A stretch of 64,000 bases of DNA from Rhynchopus sp. YZ270_cl-10 (GCA_964035575.1 OZ037875.1:1-64000); one strand, 5' to 3'. Positions 33,071-44,530 are shown, counted from the first letter of the stretch. Program-made: numbers and translations. The notes: generated by a model not told the origin, from the letters alone.

Positions 33071-34474
33071 CAGTGTGACACAGAATTAATGGCCGATGAA
33101 GACATTTTATAAAAAAACGGCAAATTTTGACAAGGACATATTCAAAACACCCCCAAAACATAAAATATTTACGCCCAGGAACACAATAAAAGCAAAAATA
33201 TAATGGTTAAGGGTAAAGTGAACACTGAGGCCACGAGGGAAGGGTTGCGCCTACAGGCAGCGTCGCTAGTCGTTGTTGGCGGTAAGAGCCATGATGAGGT
33301 GGCGGAGTTGCTGAACGTTGCGAAGAGGAGTTTGGGTAGGTGGGTGAAGGAGTACCGCGCTGGAGAGCGGAATTTTTCGGACAAGCCAGGGAGGGGACGC
33401 AAGAGATCGGCCACCACCGACACCGTTAAGAATAGGGTGGTTAGACACATGCGGGGCAAGCGGTTTCAGTCTTGCAGGAAAGTAGCGTCGCGACTACAGA
33501 TTTCGAGGGAGAGTGTCCGCAGGTGCCTGAAGGAGAAGGGGCTGAAGCCCGTTCAAACGAAGAGCAAACCAAAGCTCTCGGAAAAGAACATCACTGCCCG
33601 GATAGAGTTTGCTGAAACGCATCGAAACACCGACTGGTCAAAGGTGATGTTCACCGATGAAAAAGACTTTTGGCTTTTTTCTCGGGTGAGCAAGAAGAAC
33701 GATGTTGTCTGGGTTGCAGATGGTGATGAGCCGCCCCCAACCGTTGATAAGGTCAGGGCTACGCAGAAGGTTCACGTCTGGGGAGGAATCACCACCAGAG
33801 GTAAGACGAAGCTCTATTTCTATGACGGTGCTCTCAATGCAGAGAAGTACCGTACGCTCGTCTTACAGAAAGCGCTCAAAGAAATAAAAGAACTCCTGCC
33901 TGACAGTAGCTACACGTTTCAGCAGGATGGGGCACCCTGCCACACTGCGAACGTTACTCAAGCATTCCTCTCCTCCCAACCTTTCTCGTTCCTCCCTAAA
34001 GCTGACTGGCCAGGCAACTCCCCTGATCTCAATCCTATTGAGAACCTGTGGGCCAAGCTGCAGACTGCAGTCAACGAACGGGAGCCCAAAGACGTGTCAG
34101 CACTTAAACGTGCCATCAACAAGGAATGGTCCAAGATGGACAATAGCTTCGTTGCACGTTACATCATGTCAATGCCACGACGCCTAGACGCAGTTCGCAA
34201 TTCCAACGGAATGCACACAAAATACTAATGCATGCTCTATTTATTTTTGTGCACCCACTCGTTTGTACTGCTACACTGTATTTTTTTTTTTTACACATAC
34301 ACCCTTTTTTACCAAAAAGGGATATTTCCATGTTAATATTTTCCCCACACACACACTTTTCATACACGGCCAGTTGAAAATGCAATGAAATGAGTCAAAT
34401 TTTGCCTATTTTTTAGAATAATATAACAATTTTTACAAAATGTCGTCATCGGCCATTAATTCTGTGTCACACTG
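33071..34474 (+). mobile_element. Tc1/mariner transposon, looks intact
   Basis: 1,404 bp with long inverted termini (CAGTGTGACACAGAATTAAT and its inverse) flanked by TA on both sides (33069-33070, 34475-34476). It contains one uninterrupted transposase gene. The termini match over at least 30 bp, so the copy is young or conserved. Confidence 0.93.
33203..34228 (+). CDS. Tc1/mariner-family transposase (DD37E)
   Basis: 341 aa, single open frame from ATG 33203. The N-terminus has a helix-turn-helix pair (KSHDEVAELLNVAKRSLGRW at about 33-52, then RKVASRLQISRESVRRCLKE) separated by a basic GRGRKR linker. The DDE nuclease has FTDEKDF (first Asp), FQQDGAPCHTA (second Asp) and PGNSPDLNPIENLW (Glu). 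I count 37 residues between the second Asp and the Glu, giving a DD37E signature rather than the DD34E of classical Tc1 or DD34D of mariner. All catalytic residues are present, so this could be an active cut-and-paste enzyme acting on its own termini and perhaps on related non-autonomous copies. Confidence 0.95.
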   Translation: MVKGKVNTEATREGLRLQAASLVVVGGKSHDEVAELLNVAKRSLGRWVKEYRAGERNFSDKPGRGRKRSATTDTVKNRVVRHMRGKRFQSCRKVASRLQISRESVRRCLKEKGLKPVQTKSKPKLSEKNITARIEFAETHRNTDWSKVMFTDEKDFWLFSRVSKKNDVVWVADGDEPPPTVDKVRATQKVHVWGGITTRGKTKLYFYDGALNAEKYRTLVLQKALKEIKELLPDSSYTFQQDGAPCHTANVTQAFLSSQPFSFLPKADWPGNSPDLNPIENLWAKLQTAVNEREPKDVSALKRAINKEWSKMDNSFVARYIMSMPRRLDAVRNSNGMHTKY

Positions 34475-34476
34475 TA

Positions 34477-36065
34477 AATAATTGTTACATTCCGGCACCT
34501 CAAGCAAATGAGCGAGCAAAAAGCGCAAAAATATAAAACAAAAAATATGGGTACTATTTTTTGTGTTGCCAAAAAAATGACCTTTTTTAAACGGGCACAT
34601 ACATGGAAAAAATAAAAACGCAGAAATAAAGTTCTTGAAATCCCCGAGAGTCTTGGAGACTCTCCCCGGTGGAGTTTTAGAGAGTTTAGCGATTTTAATT
34701 AAGAAACTCTCTCGGAGGTGTATTTTTCTGTTTTGAAAAGTTTTTTTTTTATTTAGAGTGCCACAAAAATTGCTAACAACTCTCGAATAGAGAAAAAAAC
34801 TCTTTTAAACTCTCCGAGGATTAAAAAATCTGAGAGTCTCGGAGGGTTTTTGTTTTGGAATTTTCTGCCAAACTCTCGGGAACTCTCCGGGGGACTTCAA
34901 TGTATGGATATTCAGACAATCATTTCGAGAGAACCTGAGTAAAAAAAAAAAATGGCAAAAACTTAAATCGGGCACTTTTTCACCCCCAGAGGGGTGGCCA
35001 CATTACTTACAACTTTTAAATGCAGTTAGCGTACTACGCTAGAGATGCAAGAAAAGGGGAAGACGAGCAGTGTGCAGGGAAGGGGTGTTTGGGGGGTTGG
35101 GTTGGGGAAAACGACGGATGGGGGTGATAAGGCAGAAGTATTTTCAAAAAATAATAATAATAAATAGAGGGAGGGACAGAAACAGACCCAAATTTGAAAG
35201 AAGACAAAAAAATTGAAAGATGTATTGAAAACTGCACACGCATCTTCAAAAAGTGGTAAGATCAAAACTCTCCCGTGGTTAGTACCTAAATACCCCACAC
35301 CCCTTACTACCTTCTCACAGATCGGATAAAAAAAATCCCTCAATTTGACAAAGAAAAATTGAAGGTGTATGTGCTTCTTGTGCACAAAAACATTGCTTCA
35401 TCATAAAAGCTCCACGAAACCACCCTAAACATATGAACGGGGGGGGGACAACTGGGGGGAAGGCATTGACAGAACACAGTCGCCACAAAAATTACCCTTT
35501 TCGTTCTCCCCATGTGTGCATTTGCTGTGTTGTCAGGAAGAGAGAGGAAGACAAAAACAAAGACTAAAAGTAACGAACGAAAAAAAGAACACTCGGTCCA
35601 CAACTTGGCACAAGACGATCCAGTATCCTTTTTTATTTGCGTCCGACAATCACTGTCCAAACTTGGGTACTCGATGTCTTTTCTTTCCTTTTTCCGAAAA
35701 TAATGGTCAACAGGCAGTCAAGTTTATGCCCGGCCCGAACCCCTTTCGCCCAGCTCCAACTTTGCTGTCGTTTGGCGGTATTTTCACACCCTTTTGCCTC
35801 TGCTTTGTTAAAAAAACGAGTGTTTTGGGGGCGTGCAGTTACAGTCAGTTACATGGGGTCGAATGAACGCCCACATTTGCATGGTCCCTTTTGTATCTTG
35901 CGAAGGATGCGCACATTTGTATCAGAATCGTTCGGTTTGCGGCAGCCTTGCACTCGAAGGTTGTTGTATTTTGGTAGGCGAGGAGAGCGCAGTGAGAGAA
36001 TCTGTGGAGGGAGGGGGTAAGATAGGGGGGGAGAGGACGTAGGGAGAAGTCAACAAAAACCCGCT
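34477..36065. other. Intergenic, downstream of the kinase gene
   Basis: AT-rich. Apart from the inverted-repeat element at 34635-34900 I see only homopolymers and short unconvincing frames. Confidence 0.5.
34635..34900. mobile_element. Inverted-repeat element rich in GAGAGT/ACTCTC
   Basis: About 266 bp between TTGAAATCCCC and GGGGACTTCAA, which are near-inverse. The arms are built of GAGAGTCT / AGACTCTC-type motifs. No clear target duplication. Similar in style to the element at 61004, whose arms also use GGGAGAGCGT motifs. Confidence 0.45.
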
Positions 36066-39000
36066 TCACATACTCGGACTCAAAGGCAGAGGCTGGAGCT
36101 GCACGGCACCTGGGCTTCTTGGGGGCGGGCTTACTGAGGAGCGTCTCCTGCAGAAAAAGAGAAATATACAAAAAAAAATTCACACAAAACCACATACAAT
36201 CCGTTGGCGGGCATTCTGAAGTTCATTGCTGATGGGGGCTCAGGCGAGATGCCCCATGCAGCGGACATGACGCGCCCTGGAGGCGAGAGTGCTGTGGGCA
36301 GCGAGGGACGGTGCAGCGCATCGTCCAGGGGCTTCAGCTTTGGCAGGCGGCCCCCCTCCTGCGACATGGGCCGTGCGGGCAGGTTGTTGAGAAGCGTGTC
36401 GAAGTCCCTGTCCGTGCCGTACGTGCCTGCACGCACCAACCGCGGGGTGGACACTGCAGGGGTAGAGGCTGCACCTGGGGACAGCATCGCAAGCATCTCC
36501 TCTTCGTTGTGCGACCTGAAGGGGAAGGGATGAGGGGAGGGAAGAGGAAGGGAGGGGAGGGGGATGGTGTGGTAGGGTTGCTGGTGTAATACAAAAAGGT
36601 CTACGTACCTCGGGGAGGGAACGCTGAGAGGTGAGACGTCGAAGACGGAGTGCCGCTTCGTACCTCGTGGCGACTCTGTGGGAGATACGCACTGCGGTGG
36701 TGCGGGTGTGAGGCTGAGGGGTGGTGAGCAGCCCATGTCGCTCGCGTCGCTTGTTGGGCCTGCGCTGGGGAGGGCTGGGGAGGGCTTGGGCTGCGCATTC
36801 GTGCTGTTGGCAAAACCGTTGGTGGTCGACGTTGTCGAACGCTTGCGCCCTGTGAGGGACGTATCGTTCGTCTCGGTCTGGCTCAGACTCGACGCCACGC
36901 TTATCTCCATCTGCCCGGCGTCGCGCTCGCGCAGAAGCTCTTCCGTGAGGGGGAGCGGCTCCACACAGATGCTGCTGAGGGAGCCGAGGTTCTCTCTGCT
37001 CCACCGCGTGGCAGGCGACGTGGGTGCCTGCACCGACACACACGGCAGCGTCTCGGCGTTGGGGCTCTCGGACGGCTCCTGGCCAGGCGTGCCCTCAGTG
37101 TCGGTGGTGTCGTTGTTGCGCTGCGAGATGGATAGACGCTCCTGCTCCTTCCTGCGGCGCACCTCTGCACGCTTCTCACGGATGCGCTCAGACTTCTTCA
37201 TGATGACACGCGAACGAACGGTCTCAACGTAACGTCGGATGTACATCTTGGCAGCAGCGCCGACACAGTCGTTGTCACCACGCGACGAACGTCTGCTGCT
37301 TCGCGACAGCTCCAGCGTGCGGGACGCGTCGAGCCCAAGACTAAGACGGCCTGACATTTCAAAACCTCGGCTGTCTGCCTGCGACGCACGCAACGTGTTG
37401 TCCACAGACGACAGCAGCTCCTCTGCTTCTGCAAAGGGCAGATGCATCGATTCGTCCATCGGGATTGCGTTCGGCGAGTCGAACGTCAGGTCCGGCATTG
37501 TCGTGGGTGAGGTGAGATCGCCAGGGGGGCGTGCGTTGTCGCCCAGGCAGAACGCATTGAGCATGTCTTTGACGGAGATGACAATGCTTTCGTTGTACTG
37601 TATGCTCGGGTGGCGCTCCCCACGCGACGCCACGAAGGGGTGCACCTTGAGCTCCGGCAGCGTCATGCGCTTCTTGGGGCTCTTGTTCAGCATCCCACGC
37701 AGCAACGAACGCACGTCGGGGTCTGTCGAGGCAGGGATGGTGACACTGTCGTTCTGGATGGCCTCCATTATCTCGGCACGTGTCTCGCCGAGGAAGGGGA
37801 GCGTGCCAAGAAGCAGGCCGAACGCTGTCACGCCAAGGGCCCACATGTCAGAGGCTTTGCCGTTCACGACGCCGTTTCCTGTGGTGTATTGAATAGAATA
37901 GAGTTGGCATAATGTGAGAAAGACGTGCATACCTTCGCAAAGCTCGGGCGAAAAGAAGAACGGCGTCCCCTCAAGCCCCTCCACATCGGAGTTCGTGTCC
38001 GTGATGACCGAAGACACACCAAAGTCGCAGAGGTAGCACTGCTCATTGCCGTCGACAAGGATGTTCGAGGGCTTGATGTCTCTGTGCACGATGTTGTGGC
38101 GGTGCAGGTGCCCCAGCGCACTCGCAATCTGGCGGAGGTAGTGCGCAACCTTCTTCGGGTCCATGATATCGCAGTGGCCTGCATCCGTGATCTCTGCGAT
38201 GACACCACCGTCCACATAGTCCATGATGAGGTACATCTTGTCTGCCTTCGGGTCGTCGATCACCTCGTGCAGACGCACAATGCGCGGATGCGCAATCTTC
38301 TTCATGATCGCAAGCTCCACACGTGTCTGCTCCAACGCCGTTCCACCTGCCTTACGAATCCGCTTCAGCATCGATTTGTTCATGATCTTGAGTGCGTAGG
38401 GTGCGTCCGTCTCCTCATGCATGACGAGCTTCACCTTCGCATACGACCCACGCCCTAGGTCGCCGATAACGGTGTATTGGTTGATCCGTTTGTTGCCGTC
38501 GGTGTCCTCCCCTTTGATCACCTGGTCCGTGTCCACCACATTGTGGTTCGCAATCGAGAGGAAGGAGTCGAACTGCCCGCGCGACCCTAGGCCAAGCATC
38601 GGGGAGTCGCCTCTGTCGTAGGGCGTGAGGAAGTCCATGCCGTGGTGGTCGTCGTCGTCGTCAGGGTCCTGCGGGTCGTCGGAGAGGTCGCCGTCAAGCG
38701 GCGTGAGCAGCACGTTGTGCGCTTCATCCACAAAGTGCGACGAGGCTGGCGGCAGCTCGATGGTGCCGTAGAGCTCTGGCTGCGAGGCACCGTCGACGTC
38801 GCTTTCGGTTTCGGTCTCCTTCATGGAGTGCATGGAGATGGTTTTGGTGATGCCCTGCGCGTAGCTGGGGGTTGGGGTGAGCTTGAAGGACTTCGAGGAC
38901 TCGTTGGGGTTGTAGTTGATGATGGTGCTGCCGCGACGTATGTTGCGTGGTGCGACTGTCTCCTCCTCCGTGGCGACACGGAAGGAGCCGTCCACACGCG

Positions 39001-39895
39001 CCACGAGGAGACGGTTCTGCGACATCATCGGCGTCAGACGTGGGCTCGAGTCTCCTGGGGTCAGCGGCGGGTGCACACCAGGCGAGGCGCATAGGTGGTT
39101 CAAGGGGCCGCTTCTGTTCCGCTGGCCCTCGGCCACATGCGCTGCGTACACTTTGTTGATCTCACGGTCCACCTCCGCGGTACGCTCCGGGGTCGCTGCC
39201 ACGACGTTGCACAATGTGTGGAAGAGCGACTTCGCAAGCGACCCCCGGTCCTCCTGGCTCAGCCCTGCGAAGTACTGCTCAAACCCGCCCTCCCCATTCG
39301 CTGCACGGAAGTTCAGCGGCGACACGGTGCTGTCCTCCGAGACAGGCACAGAGTCGCGCTTTGCCTTCTTCAAACTCGCCTTCTGCTGCGGTGGTGACGA
39401 CCGAGGCGACGACCTTGGCGACGACTGCTGCGAGTCTGCCGCTGTGCTCTCTGTGCACGCAGACGCTGCCTTCGGTGTGGGGATCCCAATCGCAGCCTTT
39501 CCGATCAGAATGTTATTCGAACTTTTGCTCAACGGCGGCGACATTGGGTGCGTCCCATGCGTGCCAAACTGCTCCTTGACACGCGCCAGCTGTGGATGCA
39601 ACGAGGTTGCCTGGTGGACACCTAGCTTTGCGTGCTTGGTAGCTGTCTCCAACGAGCCTATGTACTGACACAACGTCGACATCGACCACTTCCCGCTATG
39701 CACCCCTGTGTATGTGCTTGTAGGGCTGGGCACCTCCTTGCCAAACACCGAATGCTGCTGCGGGCTTTGTCTCCCTGCAAACATATCCAACCTTGCCCGA
39801 GGTGGCGACCTCGCACCGCCATTGCCTCTGGGAGACAGCCTTGCTTGGGACACCCTAGGTGACGTGGATGCTGCGTCGTAGATGGACGACATCAT
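36066..39895 (-). CDS. CaMKK/LKB1-type upstream protein kinase
   Basis: About 1,210 aa over four exons: 39895-37933, 37878-36609, 36515-36198, 36147-36066. Introns are 54, 93 and 50 nt with GTATGC..CACAG, GTACGT..TTCAG and GTATGT..TGCAG borders. The first two are multiples of three without stops. The kinase domain (about residues 468-738) has GDLGRGSYAKVKLV, HRDIKPSN, CDFGVSS and GTPFFFSPEL, and most resembles CaMKK/SNF1-activating kinases, which phosphorylate the AMPK activation loop. A long N-terminal half and a C-terminal tail are low-complexity, Ser/Pro-rich with an acidic run (DDDDDHH), likely phosphorylated linkers. The splice across SPELCEG|NGVVNG restores the conserved kinase sequence. 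The substrate is not shown by the sequence. Confidence 0.88.
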
Positions 39896-39930
39896 TGGAG
39901 GGCTGTGAGGAGGGGGAAGGGGGAAAGGGG

Positions 39931-39959
39931 GAACCTAAGCCTCTCGTGCTTAGTCACCT
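39931..39959 (+). repeat. Family B hairpin repeat copy
   Basis: GAACCTAAGCCTCTCGTG then CTTAGTCACC: inner stem TAAGC / GCTTA with a seven-base loop CTCTCGT. It lies about 40 bp upstream of the minus-strand kinase ATG. Confidence 0.6.
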
Positions 39960-40605
39960 CGGGGGGAGGGGGGGGGAAGAGAGTGTTGTTTTGTTCCCTC
40001 AGGAGGAAGCCATGAAAGATGGGATGTGGGGTGCGGGGGAGGAGGAGGAGGAGGGGGGAGAAAAGAGAACAGAGATGTGTAAACCCCCTTTGGTTTTCTG
40101 AGTAGGGTGTGTTGGCTGAAACGTGGTGGGGAAGGAGGGGGGGCTTGGTGAATCCAGAAAAAGCGAAACTGCTGCATCACTGCACGACTCCCCGTCTTTT
40201 TGTGTCCGCATCCCCAAATTCGTACCGTAAATTTATTTATTGGGCCAGTTTTGTTAAATTAACGTCCCAGAATAAGAATTGGGAAGTTTTCCCGGTACTT
40301 CTGCATTTTTAGTGCGTGGTGAGGTTTTTTTTTTTGACAAAAAAATGATTGGGTGAGGAAGAGAACTTTGTTTCACTAGGGACTTGGGAGTGGGGGGATG
40401 GAATGGGGGGTAGGAGGAAAGGGAAAGGGGTGAGAACTACATTCGCAACACAGTGCGGGGGCAGGGTGGGAATGGGGATTAGGGAAAACACACCCTTTTC
40501 TTGAATATTTTTAGGTGTAGCCGAAAGGGGGAGGGAAAGCTGCCAGGTGGATCTGGCATGTCCTTACTCTTTGGGACACCAAAAAAAAATAAAAGAAAGG
40601 TTTAT

Positions 40606-40640
40606 AAGATGACCCTCAGCCTCTCGTGCATAGTCACCTT
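40606..40640 (+). repeat. Family B hairpin repeat copy
   Basis: Outer stem AAGATGAC / GTCACCTT with GCCTCTCGTGC in the loop region; preceded by TTTATA as in the copy at 52941. Confidence 0.6.
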
Positions 40641-40982
40641 TAAAAATTCGTGAAAAGAAAGAAAAAAATTAGCAAAAACACTTAGAAAGATGGCAGACAA
40701 GGGTACATCTTTTCAAAATAAATATTACCAAAAAGAGAAACGATGCAAAGAAGTTTGTTTTTCAAAAAGAATGCGCTGTTTTAATATTTTTACTAACTTT
40801 TATCTTCTGCTTTTTAGTTCCGAACTGCGTTGCTTTTTTCTTCTTTTTTTTTGGATTATTTTTTGAAAAACAACAACTTCTTTGCGTCGCTTTCCTACAA
40901 AAATTTCTTTACAACAAAAAAAAAGCTTATTATTTTTGCAAAAAAACATTATTGCCCCTTTTGTCAAAATCTCTTTGCTTTT

Positions 40983-41116
40983 TTGCCGCTCCCTCAACCC
41001 CTTTTTCTTGTAGCTATTTGATGCGTTGACGCTTCCACACACACTAAACTCATTCTGAGGAGCACGGTTTGGGTGAGTAAGTGACGTGACACTTTCCGCT
41101 CACAAAGTTGTGTGCG
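40983..41116 (+). repeat. Dispersed repeat family D, copy 2
   Basis: Similar over ~135 bp to 23877-24032, best conserved at the 3' end (GACGTGACACTTTCCGCTCA). Immediately precedes a family A copy. Confidence 0.6.
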
Positions 41117-41149
41117 TACACGTAATAGAACAAAAATAAAGAGAAATTG

Positions 41150-41242
41150 AAAGTCCCAAACGCCTCACCGTTCACATCGGCAGACGCAGACACTGGTAAA
41201 TTGTTTCGTATACTAACTATTCTACTGAATAGAAGGTATAAT
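41150..41242 (+). repeat. Family A repeat plus TACTAAC/GAATAG block
   Basis: AAATTGAAAGTCCCAAACGC then CTCACCGTTC...GACACTGG, followed by TACTAACTATTCTACTGAAT...GGTATAAT at 41203-41242. The second block recurs at 51961-52000, also just downstream of a family A copy, so the repeat unit is longer than the hairpin. Confidence 0.55.
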
Positions 41243-41434
41243 AGGGTGTACTAACACTGTCACTGGTAAAGAAAATCTCTACCACCCACCCCCCTCACCC
41301 CCGCTGGATCATAATAAAATCTCTGCGAAAAAAAACCCCCAAAAAAATCGTTCGAAGAAAACACCCAAACTTATTTTTTTACAAAAAAAAATAGAGAAGT
41401 GAACCAAATGGTTCTCCGCACAAACCCCCTCCCC

Positions 41435-43131
41435 TTAACGCGACATTGTGCTTCTGTCAACACGGTAGTCGCTTGGGGTGGTAGGGGTGGGTGTGTGTGC
41501 ACCCCTGCTGCTGGGGTGGTGTGAGTCGTGTGAGTAGGGCGACGCTCCGCCACCACGGAGGGATGAGCGGCCTGGAGAGGCTCCGAGGAAGCTTCGTGGG
41601 CGGCCTTCACGCTCGGAGATGTGGTCGTGGACATCGCCCATGACGGCGTCCTGCACTGCGGCGTCGATGCTGCTGTGCTCCGCAAGGATGGAACGAATCG
41701 TGTTAGGCAGGATGAGGTGGCTCCTCGTCTTCTCATGCGATTTGACCATCTGCTCCAGGGTCGCGCACCGTGCCTCCAGCTCAATCCTTTTCATCCCATC
41801 CCTCGCGCGTGGTGTGACGTGTTGTGTCCGTACCGGGCTCACATCACGCTGTTGTTGCATAAGCAGCGCATCGTACTTCATCTTGAACGCCTCCTTTTCT
41901 CGCTTCTCATGCGCCAGCTCTGCACGCAGGTGCACAACCTCAATCTCCGGGGGGTGCTCGCCCCCCGCGTCCTTCGACACCCGGTAGTTGCGGCGCACCT
42001 CCTCGCGGTGTGCAGCAAGCTGCTCGTTGAGGTTGTCCACCTCCTCCTGCAGGCTTGCGCGCGCGCCGCGGTGGTGCTTCGACTCCTGCAGCGCCTCGCC
42101 AAGCATCTTCTTGTATTGCGCTGCTTCGTTCGCTGATTCGTTGAGCGCGATTTGGAAGCCGGACAGGCTTGAAGTGATGCCAGCGTCTGAGGGTGTGGTG
42201 GTGTGTGTGGGAGGTGGTTGTGTGGGTGGCATACTCCGCTCGACCTCCTCCAACTCAGTCGCAAGCTCGTGGATCCTGCGGCGCACCTGTGCCGAGCGCT
42301 TCGAGTGTGTGATCTCACGCCGCTTCTCGCTCAGCATGCTTGCCTTGTCGCCACCGTAGGAGGACGACGCCCTGCGCAGCTCGTCACGTCCCGAACGGCC
42401 ACCGACGCTTTTGGAGCGTTGCGACATAGGCGACTTGGCAGGTGCTCTGGTGCGTACGATCTGGTGTGGTGTTTGACAGTTGTAAAGGGGTTGGTGTCGC
42501 AAAAAAAACGAAACCACAAAAGAAACAGTTGCAAAGGTGGGAACAGTAGGTAAAAAATACTACGGTATCCTCCTTTGGGAACAGGTTATGTGGTGTTATG
42601 TGACTGCAAACATACATCTGTCTTGACGACTGAGGGCACAGGCGAGCGGTGGTGTGGGAGGGAGTAAGAGCGGGGGCCGCGATCAGCAGGTCTGGGCGCG
42701 CTTTTCTGTGGGATAGAACAGAGTAGGGAAGAAGTAGGCTGGATGAACCGAAGCCTCTCTTTTGCTTTACTTAGGCACCTGAACCTGCTCTAGACTACCG
42801 CAGTCGTGGACATGCGTAAGAGAGCAACGATGCAAGAAGACAAACTACATACCGACCGACGCGACGTGAAGCTGCCCTTGCTCGAGTGACGCGGGCTTGG
42901 TTGCACAAAGCCATTTGGGTCGCGCTTTGCGACAGGCAGACGAATGTCCAGCATCCTGCCTCGTGCCGCACCTGCTCCGCCGCCTCCGATGCCGCCTGTT
43001 GCCACTGTAGTGTGTCCGTTCACGTTGCCGTTACCGTTCGCGTGTCCGTTCCCCTGCGGCAGTGAGCGCGTTTTTGTGTCCCCACCCAGAGAGATGAGGA
43101 CTTTCTCGTATTGGTCCAGGGTTAGAAAGTG
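41435..43131 (-). CDS. Ser/Pro-rich coiled-coil protein
   Basis: Three exons join in phase 0: 43131-42853, 42705-42616 (30 codons) and 42460-41435, with GTATGT donors and CACAG/ACCAG acceptors. A further 5' exon is likely: an in-frame stop lies just upstream of 43131, and an ATG-led stretch sits near 43200. The N-terminal part has LDQYEKVLISLGGD and a Gly/Asn/His-rich run. The middle has repeated SP/RSP sites. The main part is a long coiled coil rich in Glu, Arg and Gln (REITHSKRSAQVRRRIHEL; LQEEVDNLNEQLAAHREEVR). The C-terminus is Ser/His/Pro-rich. I infer a cytoskeletal or scaffold protein; the family was not recognised. The first intron contains a family B-like hairpin. Confidence 0.75.
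42741..42780 (+). repeat. Family B-like hairpin inside an intron
   Basis: GGATGAACCGAAGCCTCTC then a longer loop and TTAGGCACC. Lies in the first intron of the coiled-coil gene. Confidence 0.45.
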
Positions 43132-43339
43132 CTATGTGTTGTGTCGTCTCCCACCCCTGCCCCGCCTGCTGTGATTGTGTGAAACATTTGTATTGACATC
43201 CCGCGGGCGTTATATCAAATGATACAACGCCGCAGATGTATTTCAAAAAAACACCAAAAATTCCAAAAAAAAACCCACTTTTCAATTCACAATTTTGAGA
43301 AATATCTGGGGTTAGCTTCGCTTTGTTTTCCTGATAAAC

Positions 43340-44530
43340 CTACGCATCTAGAACCTCTAGCTCCACATCCGCCACAAAGTGGTACACCTGTGGGCGGTAC
43401 GACTTCACCTTGCGCACTGCCACGATAGTGCCCTTGATGCTGACACCCTCACGCACGCCTCCCTCACCTACACCTTCCGCTTCACCCTCCACACCAACCC
43501 GCGAACAACAGACGACCTGCGGAACGTACTTTGCGAAGTGCTCCACCACTGTGCGCACGACCTTCTCCTTTGTGCTGAGGTAGTGGTAGTGCAGGACTGG
43601 CGTCTCTCGGGTACGTGCCACACCACCACCACCCTCACCCTCACCACCCTGACCACCTCGGCCCCCAAAGTTCACAAACTCCAACGCCCTCTGCAGAAAC
43701 GGCGCCGCATCCTCGTCGCCATTGAAATACCCCATGGACACCCTGTCTGCAGTGCCACGATGCGCTTCACCCACCTCACGGTTGTCACCTTCGTACACCT
43801 GCAGGCGCTCTGGGGGGATTTTGTTGAGAAGTGCATTTTTGCGCAGATATTTGACTGACACTGCATTCTTTTCTAAGGCAACCACATTGGCACCAGCCTT
43901 GAGCATGGGAAGGGTGAAGTAGCCTATGCCAGCAAACATGTCGACCACAATCTCGCCAGGTTTGGTCGCAACACCATGGTAGATGCGTTCAGTGGTGTTG
44001 CCGCTGCTGAACATTATCTTCGTTACGTCGAATGTGTAGACGACACGGTTCTCAATGTGCTTCGCGATGCACACAGCGTCGTCGTCGTCGGGCACATCCG
44101 CCAGACTCGCATGCTTCGCAAGAATGGCCGACCCCGAGGGCTGCCTCAGCTCCCCCACCACACCATGTATATCCTCGACCACCACCTTCGCCTTCAACCC
44201 CTCAAGTACAGCCTCCGCAACACTCCGCTTAGTGACAACACCACGCAGCGGGGAAAGGCTGTCCACAAAATGGTCTGAGGGGTCCTGGATTTTCGCGACA
44301 ACGTGCGTCGCGTTGTGCACCTCCCATTTGCGCGGAACAAGCGTTTCAGCGAGGGTATGGGTGACCAGGCGCAGTGCGGCGGTGACGTCGGGGTCAACTT
44401 CGCTTGGGGCGAGACGCTGGATGTACTGCAGGAGGATGTGAACAATGCGGGCCTTAGGTTGTTTGGGGAGGGTGGTGGGAATGGGGGCGGGCTCCACAGA
44501 GGGAGCGGCGGTGTGTGGTGTGTCGCCCAT
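43340..44530 (-). CDS. TYW2: tRNA wybutosine-synthesizing protein 2 (aminocarboxypropyltransferase)
   Basis: 396 aa from the ATG at 44530. TYW2/Trm12 transfers the 3-amino-3-carboxypropyl group of S-adenosylmethionine to the modified G37 of tRNA-Phe in wybutosine synthesis. Supporting motifs are MFSSGN at 173-178, the SAM-binding VVDMFAGIGYFTLP at 195-208, acidic ALEKN at 218-222, EGDNRE at 247-252 and the C-terminal VKSYRPQVYHFVADVELE. The MFSSGN and VKSYxPxVxH motifs favour TYW2 over its relative TRM5. Two Gly/Glu-rich inserts (about 288-303 and near the C-terminus) are unusual. Upstream, a pyrimidine-rich stretch ending ccacacaacag looks like a 3' splice site 15 bp before the ATG, implying a 5' UTR intron or trans-splicing. 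Confidence 0.9.
   Translation of the reverse strand: MGDTPHTAAPSVEPAPIPTTLPKQPKARIVHILLQYIQRLAPSEVDPDVTAALRLVTHTLAETLVPRKWEVHNATHVVAKIQDPSDHFVDSLSPLRGVVTKRSVAEAVLEGLKAKVVVEDIHGVVGELRQPSGSAILAKHASLADVPDDDDAVCIAKHIENRVVYTFDVTKIMFSSGNTTERIYHGVATKPGEIVVDMFAGIGYFTLPMLKAGANVVALEKNAVSVKYLRKNALLNKIPPERLQVYEGDNREVGEAHRGTADRVSMGYFNGDEDAAPFLQRALEFVNFGGRGGQGGEGEGGGGVARTRETPVLHYHYLSTKEKVVRTVVEHFAKYVPQVVCCSRVGVEGEAEGVGEGGVREGVSIKGTIVAVRKVKSYRPQVYHFVADVELEVLDA

Larger units (their letters stand above)
39896..41434. other. Intergenic between kinase and coiled-coil gene
   Basis: Holds a ccctcctcacag acceptor-like site just upstream of the kinase ATG, two family B hairpins (39931, 40606), a decayed copy of the 16940 MITE (about 40220-40300: CCAGTTTTGTTA, ACGTCCCAGAAT), family D (40983) and family A (41150). 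No gene seen. Confidence 0.55.

Noticed and set aside
43340-44530. Naming the methyltransferase-like gene TRM5
   Set aside because: MFSSGN and VKSYRPQVYH are TYW2-type motifs.
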